64,000 nucleotides of DNA. It comes from Taeniopygia guttata. Lineage: Eukaryota; Chordata; Aves; Passeriformes; Estrildidae. Positions 56,794 to 64,000 of this stretch are shown in pieces. The stretch is from assembly GCF_048771995.1 (NCBI RefSeq), contig NC_133060.1, positions 4,273,501 to 4,337,500 on the forward strand, read 5' to 3'. Positions within the stretch are counted from its first letter, which is position 1. Every line of letters starts with the position of its first letter. The notes under the pieces were generated by a model. It was not told the DNA's origin. It saw only the letters and a program-made list of their open reading frames with translations, and did not search any database. The position numbers and the translations under genes are program-made.

Positions 56794-57188
56794 AAATAAC
56801 AGTAGAAGGAAAATCACCGGAAGTCTACTGGGCAGAGGCAGTGGGAGAGGATAAACCCTTGATGGCATACAACTGAGCCCATGGGTCAGAGCACCTTCAT
56901 GTAGAAGGGGTTCTGGACATGGGCGTAGACATCACAGTAATACCTAAGACCATGTGGCCGTCACATTGGGAGTTACAACCTGCAGCAGGCAAACTTCAGG
57001 GCATAGGAGGAACCACATTGGCAAAGATTTCAAAAAATTTTGTGCAAATTGAGGGACCTGATGGGAAATTGGCAAATGTTCTCCCATTTCTTGCAGACTA
57101 TAAGGCTCCTCTGTGGAGGAGAGACACCATGTCCCAGTGGGGAGTCCAGTTGATCATTCCTAGGACACCCCAGGATTTTTGGAAATAG
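56750..57188 (+). pseudogene. ERVK protease remnant (active-site DTG replaced)
   Basis: The frame around 56919-57188 reads GVDITVIPKTMWPSHWELQP, GKLQGIGGTTLAKISKNFVQ and LPFLADYKAPLWRRDTMSQW, typical of a betaretrovirus-like protease including the C-terminal G-patch-free end. The catalytic triad, expected as Asp-Thr-Gly, reads Asp-Met-Gly just before VDIT (56915-56923). A stop lies upstream (56872). Not active. Confidence 0.7.
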
Positions 57189-57199
57189 CCACTGTGGCG

Positions 57200-59880
57200 T
57201 GCCCTGCCCACAAGTTAAAGTGGCTGGATAACACCCCAAGGTGAGTAGCACAGTGACCTTTGAGTATCAAGAAACTCGAGTTGCTTGAGAAACTTGTGAA
57301 GGAGCAATTGGCTCAAGGACACATACAAGAGACAGATAGCCCTTGGAATTTCCCAGTCTTTGTAATAAAGAAGCCTGGGAAGGACAAGTGGAGATTGCTC
57401 CACGATCTCCGAGAAACGAACAAAATTGTAGAGGACATGGGTCCACTCCAACCAGGGATGCCTAGTCCAACAATGCTCCCTCGAGATTGGCAATTGGCTG
57501 TCTTAGATATCAAGGACTGTTTCTTCCAAATTCCATTGCACCCTGAAGATGCCCCGAGGTTCGCATTCTCGGTTCCCACCATCAATCAGGAAGCCCCAGT
57601 GAAACGCTATCACTGGAAAGTTTTGCCCCAAGGTCTAAAATCCAGTTCTTTCATATGCCAACAATACGTAGCCTCGCTACTGTCTCTGGTATGTGCAGAG
57701 AGAAAGGACGCCATGATCCTTCACTACATGGATGATGTGCTTGTGTGTGCTCCCAGTGACTCTATACTCCAATACACACTTGACCTAGTGGTTGAGATTT
57801 TAACCTCTGCTGGATTTCAATTGCAGAACAACAAAGTTCAAAGGATGGCACCTTGGAAATACCTGGGTTTGGAGATCGCGGCAAGGACCATTGTCCCACA
57901 GAAATTGGAGATCAATTGCAACCCCAGAACACTAGCAGATCTCCACTCGCTGTGTGGGTCTTTAAATTGGGTAAGTCCCTGGCTAGGCCTCACAAAGGAG
58001 GACCTAGACCCTAGACCCTCTCTTCAATTTATTGAATGGGGAGAGGGAGCTGGCCTCCCCCAGGGAACTGACTCCAGAGGCAAAGACAGCAATCGAAAAG
58101 GTACAGAAGGCCTTGTCAGAAAGGCAGGCACATTGGTACGAACCAAATGTGCCTTTCCAATTCATCATTCTAGGAAAGCTGCCACATTTGCATGGGTTGA
58201 TTTTCCAATGGATCGAGGGGCAGAAGGATCCAGTCTTGTTCATAGAGTGGGTTTTCTTCTTGCACCAAAGGTCCAAGACCATCACTAAGCCACAAGAGCT
58301 GATAGCAAAGCTGATTCAGAAGGCCAGGGTGAGGTTGTGCGAATTAGCAGGGTGTGACTTTGCATGTATTCACCTCCCAGTCAGGCTTTCTGAGGAGGGA
58401 AGGAACTCTCCTGAGAGAATGACCAAAGGGATGTTTGAGCATTTACTCCAGAGCAGCGCCAGTCTCCAATTATCTCTGGACAGCTACAGGGGACAAATAT
58501 CAGTCCATGCCCCGTCTCACAAGTTGTTCAACGAGGAATTCTTTCTCATTCCTCAAGAGAAAAGGAGTTGAAGACCACTCACTCTCACAGTGTTCACGGA
58601 TGTATCTGGGACTTCCCACAAGTCAGTGATGACTTGGAGAAATCCACAGACTCAGCATTGGGAAGCTGATGTCAAGCTTGTGGAGGGATCCTCCCAGGTG
58701 GCTGAACTGGCTGCAGTGGTAAGAGCTTTTGAGAGGTTCTCTGAGGCAATCAACTTGGTGACAGACTCTGCCTACATGGCAGGAGTAGTGTCCAGGGCAG
58801 AGCAGGCTGTGCTCAAAAAATAGAGAATGAACATCTCTTCAGATTGCTCTCAAGGCTGATTTATCTAATCTCTCACCGAGAGCATCCATTCTTTGTGATG
58901 CATGTGAGGTCACACACTGATTTGCCAGGTGAGATTGCAGAGGCAAAGCAGACTCCCAGTCAAACAAGCACGTCTCCCTGATGTCTTCCAACAGGCAAAG
59001 CTGAGTCACCAGCATTACCATCAGAATGTGCCAGGTCTGATTCGACAGTTCCAGCTAACACGGAGTCAGGCTCGAGTCATTGTGGCCAACTGTCCCAGCT
59101 GCCAGCTCCAGGCTGTGCCACTGATGGGCATGGGGGTAAACCCCTGGGGCCTTAGCAGCTGTGAGGTGTGGCAGATAGACATCACACACATTCAAAGTTT
59201 TGGTTGCCTTGAATGCATTCATGTAAGCGTGGACACATTCTCAGGTGCAGTGTATGCCTCTGTTCATATAGGACAAAAGGCTGCACATGCCAAGCAGCAC
59301 CTAAGTGCAAGCGTTTTCAGTATTGGGGGTCCCAAAAACAATTAAAACAGATAATGTCCCAGTGTATACATCAAAGGAGTTTCTGGAATTTCTCCAACAG
59401 TGGGGAGTGGAACATAAGACTGGCATTGCCCACTCCCCCAGAGGTCAAGCGGTGGTAGAGTGTGCACACCAGAGCTCAAGCAGGTATTGAAAAGACAGAG
59501 CAGTTCAGCTCCGTGGATGTCTCCACGGGAGAAGCTCTGCAAAGCCATGTTTACCATCAATTTTCTGAACTGTACATTTGAAAATGAGTCCACCAGTGTT
59601 ACATCACTTTAACAGTGGCAGTCAGTTCAAATTGTCTCAGTGCCCACTGGTCTTGATTAGGGATCCAGAAACTTGGGAAACCAAGGGTCCCTATGAACTC
59701 GGTCATAGGGGTCATGGCTATGCATGTGTAGCTACTCCCTCAGGCCCTTGGTGGATTTCCCAGAAGTGGGTGAAACCTTTTGTCCCCAAGAATCCAGGTC
59801 AGACAGAAGGGGATGAGAAGCAAGTATCTGATGCTTCAAAGAGAAGACGCCACCAAATGGAAGAAGAAGTTTCCTAAGTT
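57200..59880 (+). pseudogene. ERVK pol remnant: RT, RNase H, integrase (several frame breaks)
   Basis: RT (57260-58010): WNFPVFVIKKPGKDKWRLLH, LAVLDIKDCFFQIPLHPEDA (Asp), RYHWKVLPQGLKSSSFICQQ and MILHYMDDVLVCAPS with the YMDD site. The connection follows in a shifted frame (58032-58571). RNase H is at 58590-58823 (FTDVSG, VAELAAVVRAF, LVTDSAYMAGV). Integrase: HQHYHQN with CPSC (zinc domain, about 59010-59100), WQIDITHIQSF (Asp), KTDNVPVYTSKEFL (Asp, in another frame from 59340) and PRGQAVVECAHQ (Glu). A C-terminal ATPSGPWWISQKWVKPFVPK is in a third frame to 59877. Frame breaks lie near 58030, 58580, 58823, 59340 and 59490. Dead, but all domain cores are recognisable. Confidence 0.85.
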
Positions 59881-59987
59881 TCCTAAGAATTCCTAAGGAA
59901 TTCCTTCCGGCAGAAAAAGAAACTTTAACGTGTTCTCAAAATGTTTGTTTTTCCCTTTTAGAGAAAACCTACCTCCCACTCAACCCT

Positions 59988-60530
59988 GTGATGAACCCCA
60001 TCCAAGCTGTCATCTGGCTAATGCTGAACAGTCAGGCAGCTGCATGGATCATCCCTCAGCCACGTCAAAACATCTGGGTGACTCTGGCACAGACACTACA
60101 GCAGGAAAACATTTGCTTGTCCACTGCAGCAGCAAAGGACCCTATGTCCACCTGTCTGGTAGGAATTCCATGGCAGGCTGGAGAATTTCCAGCAGGCCTG
60201 AACAAACATAGGTCCAACGAAATCCCAGAGTCACACACCCCCCCGACCACAACAAGATCAGAGGCAAGTTGTGGCGATCATGAAATCCTTAGAGGAGTGG
60301 TTGTGAGGTTTGCCCAGGATGGCTCAGGAACCCCAAGAGTAATAGCTATTGTGTTCTTCTCCTGCAGCTTACTGCATACATTTTTCGGTCTTCCCAAAAC
60401 CTTCCAACATCAACTAGTACCATGTTATAAAACAACATCATGGGGAGTTTACTGCAAGGAGGTGGTGTCAGAACACAAGCCATATCAGGGCAGACAACCC
60501 ATCTCACTCAAGTCCCAAAGGTCTCCCTAA
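59988..60530 (+). pseudogene. Alpharetrovirus/EAV-like env, surface subunit part
   Basis: 180-aa frame beginning MMNPIQAVIWLMLNSQAAAW (signal-like), then NICLSTAAAKDPMSTCLVGI with Cys pairs and SWGVYCKEVV near the end. It stops at 60530, and the transmembrane part continues in another frame at 60535. Much shorter than a full surface subunit, so truncated by indels. Confidence 0.65.
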
Positions 60531-60534
60531 GGGA

Positions 60535-61326
60535 TTGTTCTTGATTTGTGGGGATCAGGCATGGGCAGGAATTCCGTCTTGGCTTTTAGGAGGGCCATGT
60601 ACAATCAGGACACTGTCCATATTGACACCCAACCAAACTCTAATTGGCAAATGGACTCATAAAAACAAATCGGCAAACAAAATTCAAAAGAGGAGTGCAG
60701 ACAATCGCGACCAAAATTGTAACTCAGAAACTTTTCATTGGGCCAAGTCAAAAAGAGTTGCTGTGCCCCTGTTCCTTCCATGGGTCGCAGCAGCCAAGGC
60801 TCTAGGTGAATTGGGCCACCTAGAATGCTGGGTAGTCAAACAGGCAAACTTAAAATATGCTGCCATCAGCTCCCTCCTAGAAGATGAGGAAATTACCAGA
60901 CAGGCCTTACTTCAAAACCGTGCTGCTATAGATTTCCTTTTGTTGCTGCATGGACATGAATGCAAGGAATTCGAAGGACTTTGTTGCATGGACCTAACTG
61001 CAAAAGCTCCAAACATCCATGCTGCCCTTCGAAGCATGAACAGCCTGATCAGACAAGTGAAGCAAGAATCTGAGGATTGGTTCAAAGAACCCAAGGGCTG
61101 GGGATTCACAGGGTGGTGGACATCTATTGTTAGATCAATTTTGTTACTTCTTGTTATTCTGTTTCTTGTAACCTTGGTGTTCAGGATCCTGCGTCACTTG
61201 ATTTTCAAGGCTATCAAGGGTCTCATACCTTCTACCTCAGAAGTCAACCACATAGAGTTGGCTAACCTGAGGAGGCCTGACTATGCCACCAACTATAGGT
61301 GGTGGAAAACCCATCCTCAGGGTTAA
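60535..61326 (+). pseudogene. Alpharetrovirus/EAV-like env, transmembrane subunit (263-aa frame)
   Basis: Contains a basic stretch near the expected cleavage (NKIQKRSADN, and WAKSKRVAVPLFLPW), then a helical region, LLQNRAAIDFLLLLHGHECK followed by EFEGLCCMDL (CX6CC), a pre-anchor WWTSIVRSILLLLVILFLVT membrane segment, and a cytoplasmic tail to HPQG. The subunit is open from end to end, and the 3' purine tract and LTR follow within 50 bp. Without a continuous surface subunit in frame it is not a complete env. Confidence 0.75.
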
Positions 61327-61375
61327 ATTGAACCCAGTGAATTCCTGTAACCTTGTTAAACAAATAAGGGGGAGG

Positions 61376-61700
61376 TGTTACAGTGCACTCGGGATATGCT
61401 TTACCCCTTTTTCCCAGGAATGCTGTGACTCTGATCAGATAAGTGTGGTCCTTTCCTTCCTGCTCTGATGGGGTTGGTGGAGAGCCCAAAAGCTCTCCCT
61501 GTCCAGAGCCTAGATAAGACCATGTCCCTTCCTGTTCGCCCTCTTTCCCCCCTGATCTCATGGAATAAAGACGCTGGACAACCACTTCGGGGATTGTTGC
61601 AGCATTTCTGAGAAAGGGAGGGCATGATTTATATCTGGAATGAGATTTGAGCTACTCCAGCCTAGGCCTCAGATATGGGCCTTGTGAGGCCTTCCAAGCC
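61376..61700 (+). repeat. 3' LTR of the ERVK remnant
   Basis: Begins TGTTACAGTGCACTCGGG after the purine tract aataagggggagg. It matches the solo LTR at 5333-5667 through U3-R (AATAAA at 61564). The U5 end is uncertain, because another LTR starts close by (about 61701-61726). The matching 5' LTR is absent from the window. Confidence 0.8.
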
Positions 61701-62008
61701 TGTGATGCAGTTAGAAATTAAGAGCTTGTGGCGCAGTTAGAAATTATATTAAGGTGTGATGTGAAGCACTGGGTTTTCTGGGTGTGAATTAGTATAGGTT
61801 TATAGTGTAGAGTTTAGTCCACCTTAAGACAAAGACAAACAATGTTAGCTTGCCAATAAACGTGCCTTTGTAAACTGTAAACTATATTGAAGTGTATATA
61901 AACTGCCATCTTCTAACTAATAGAGGGAGAACATTTGATTGACCACATTGGCCTGATCTGCATTTGTCCAGTCCAGCTTTCCTGTCTAGCGAGGTCCCTG
62001 GCTTTGTG
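61701..62008 (+). repeat. 5' LTR of a further ERVK element (start approximate)
   Basis: Starts at or after 'tgtgatgcagttagaaatta', a unit repeated once as 'tgtggcgcagttagaaatta' at 61726. AATAAA is at 61856. It ends just before a tRNA-Lys primer site. The 3' partner is beyond the window. Confidence 0.6.
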
Positions 62009-62026
62009 TGGCGCCTGAACAGGGAC
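62009..62026 (+). other. Primer binding site, tRNA-Lys(UUU) type
   Basis: TGGCGCCTGAACAGGGAC differs at one position from the complement of the tRNA-Lys(UUU) 3' end. Confidence 0.8.
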
Positions 62027-62443
62027 CCAGAATGCTCCAAAAAGCTCTCGATGTATCTATATGGGAATGGGGAGTTGGTTTTTAGTCGCGATGAAAATCA
62101 GGTCCGCATCACCTTTATGGGGGCAGAGACCATGATCCTGAATTTGCTCTATTGTGAGTGAGGATCAAGTTAACAAAGCAGTGAAAACTCCAGACTCCAA
62201 ATCATGCTGTTCACGACGGGTGGAAGAAGGATTTCCACGTCACTGTTTGGCGGCAGGAACCTGCTGGAGCACGATTTAAAAAAAGACAGCAGACTCTGGT
62301 GTTCACATGCGGTCCGAACGGCGGGCATGGATGCATATGGAACTGGGAGATGGAGCGGGGCTGCTGCCACACCGAATAAAAGCGACTGGAGCACCCCACA
62401 GAGGTGGAAGGTTAGCCGCAAACAAAGAGGGTGAAAAGTCACA

Positions 62444-62803
62444 ATGGATGGGAGTCTACAGGCTTCATTGCAGCTCCTTTTGCATATTCTCTCAAAGAGA
62501 GCTAAAAAAGTAAAAGAGGCTGATTTAGAGCAGCTGGTTTTGTGGGCAAGGAACAAAGGCAAGTTACAAAAGCCTTCACTGATTTTTAGTGAAACCAAAT
62601 GGCAAGAACTAGGGCAGCTGCTTTGGGATGCCATGGTGGAGGGCGGAAAGGATAAGAAAATAGTACTGGAGTTAGGAGGCATTTGGAAAAAAAAATTACA
62701 TACCTTGCAGAGCATGGCCGCAGAGAAAAAAGCCACAGAAGCCGCTGTTCAGGCATTTGAGCAGTCCACACCAGAACAGATAGAGGTCCAGAAGCCATCA
62801 TAG
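62444..62803 (+). pseudogene. ERVK gag: matrix part
   Basis: 119-aa frame starting MDGSLQASLQLLLHILSKRA, with ADLEQLVLWARNKGKLQKPS and WQELGQLLWDAMVEGGKDKK, a helical matrix-like domain typical of betaretrovirus-like gag. It stops at 62801-62803. The gag sequence continues in other frames (62831-63073, Pro/Gly-rich; 63178-63636, Gln/Ala-rich with DSDDSELGSP), so several frame breaks are present. Confidence 0.7.
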
Positions 62804-63589
62804 GTTGAAAAATTCTTTAGTGTTTCTAACATGCAGCCAGTGGGAGGGCAGAAGGCTCCAGTCAGTTCCTCTGTTAAGGAATTTGTTGCTTGTATAGACG
62901 CGGGTGCCGAGCCAGGCAGCGCGGGGCCGGGTGGCACCGGGCCGAGCAGACCAGGACGCACGAGCAGGGCAGTGGCAGATGTTCACCCGCAGACAGCAGA
63001 TGTTAACAGATCGCCGGCTCCCATGGAAAGAGGCAAATCAGGAAGCAGCCCCGCCACGTCTTTCGGGAGGTGAGGTGACACCTGAGGAGGCAGGCAGAGT
63101 TGGTGACAAAATGGGGCTGAGTTAGGAGGCAGAACACAGGGGCAGAGATCAAGGCGGAGACCAGGGCAGAGACAGGAGTGATGCAGCCCCAGCTCCTCAC
63201 CCCCTCGCGGATGTGGCAGCAGCAGCGCGTGTGCGCAGAGGCACAGCTCCGTGGTACCCAGCAGCAGCGAACAGCCCGGTGCAGGGCAGGGGGGGCTGAA
63301 CCCAGCCATGTGAGCAAGATGGCAGAGGCAGCTACTCAGACAACAGCAGTGCAGCTCCCCGCTGCAGTCAGCCCCCATCCGACCATAGTAACCCTGCACT
63401 GCTCACTCCCACTAGGCTCCGATTCCGATGACTCAGAGTTAGGCTCCCCGATGTCAATTGTCGTAGGAAGAAGCAATCACAAAATAAGATACAAAGACCA
63501 AATATATTACAGTAAAAAATTACCCAACTTGCCACCCTTTCAAATCAGGTTCAATCAGTGGAACCTTCCACTGAGCAGCAATTGGCATT

Positions 63590-64000
63590 ACCAGCTGTTT
63601 TTAAAAATCCATTGCAGTCGCAATGGGCTTCAGTAGTAAAAGATGCTATTTTAGATGAAGATTGGGCAGCTGTTGGCTCTCTGGCCTGTCCTGTCATAGT
63701 ATCTAATGGGAATGCCATGTGGGAGCCTCATGAGTGGAAAATCCTCCAATTAGCTAAGCAGACAGCCACCACTTATGGGATCAGGTCAGAAGCAGCAAGG
63801 AACATCATTCAATATATATGTACAGCATATGTGCTTTGTCCTGCTGATTCATCTAATATTGCATCCCTGCTCCTGACACCTTCCCAGTTTCTCATGTTTG
63901 AAAGGGAATGGAGATGTTTGGCAATTGAGGAAGCCAACAGATATACAGTTGTGGGAGACCCTTTTAATGGAATTCAGCCAGATATGCTGACTGGGCATGG
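63590..64000 (+). pseudogene. ERVK gag: capsid part, runs off the window
   Basis: An open stretch without ATG to the window end: WASVVKDAILDEDWAAVGSL, then MWEPHEWKILQLAKQTATTY, GIRSEAARNIIQYICTAYVL and SLLLTPSQFLMFEREWRCLA, matching the N-terminal capsid domain of betaretrovirus-like gag. The frame differs from the upstream 63178-63636 frame, so one more indel lies near 63590. The 3' part is outside the window. Confidence 0.75.

Overview
The window reads as vertebrate, most likely songbird (passerine), nuclear DNA. The evidence is a CR1 LINE with its octamer 3' tail, many avian-type endogenous retrovirus (ERV) pieces of the ERVL, ERVK and ERV1 classes, spliced genes with GT-AG introns, and very GC-rich minisatellites like those of avian microchromosomes or unplaced/W-type scaffolds. 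The species and chromosome are inferred. No bacterial, CRISPR, tRNA or rRNA gene is visible.

Layout. 1-11.6 kb is a graveyard of nested retroelements: an antisense ERVK 5' end; an LTR piece; an inverted CR1 ORF1 piece; a sense WDR3 cDNA piece fused to CR1 ORF2 (the CR1 split by a solo LTR with a 6-bp target duplication); an ERVL integrase plus LTR; and an ERV1 pol/env plus LTR, with its env split by an ERVL solo LTR. 11.6-13.7 kb holds small minisatellites and another antisense ERV 5' end. 13.7-23.2 kb is the left part of a gene cluster. 23.2-30.7 kb is a spacer of minisatellites with two CpG-rich, CCAAT-containing promoter-like segments. 30.7-35.2 kb is an ERVK provirus with paired LTRs that has lost pol but keeps a long env ORF. 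35.2-37.6 kb is an ERV1 gag remnant. 37.6-50.4 kb is an inverted copy of the 17.3-23.2 kb cluster, carrying a nearly complete ERVL provirus in an intron. 50.4-54.3 kb holds solo LTRs and a decayed cluster copy. 54.3-64 kb holds an ERV1 pol fragment, a mosaic ERVL/ERVK element and the 5' end of a further ERVK that runs out of the window.

The central observation is a pair of unrecognised, alanine-rich, helical protein genes, here called module gene A (3 exons, 293 aa) and module gene B (2 exons, 318 aa). They lie head to tail, about 490 bp apart. The A-B module is present twice as an inverted duplication with a 14.5-kb loop, and two decayed B copies flank it on the outside in mirrored orientation. 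A is intact in both arms. B is intact in the left arm. In the right arm B has lost its first exon through a deletion that joins its promoter directly to exon 2, and it has gained a Gly-Gly-Pro-Gly-Gly-Ser repeat. I do not recognise either family and assign no function. Retroelements have reshaped the right copy: an ERVL enlarged A intron 2, and a solo LTR sits where the CpG-rich upstream region of the left copy would be.
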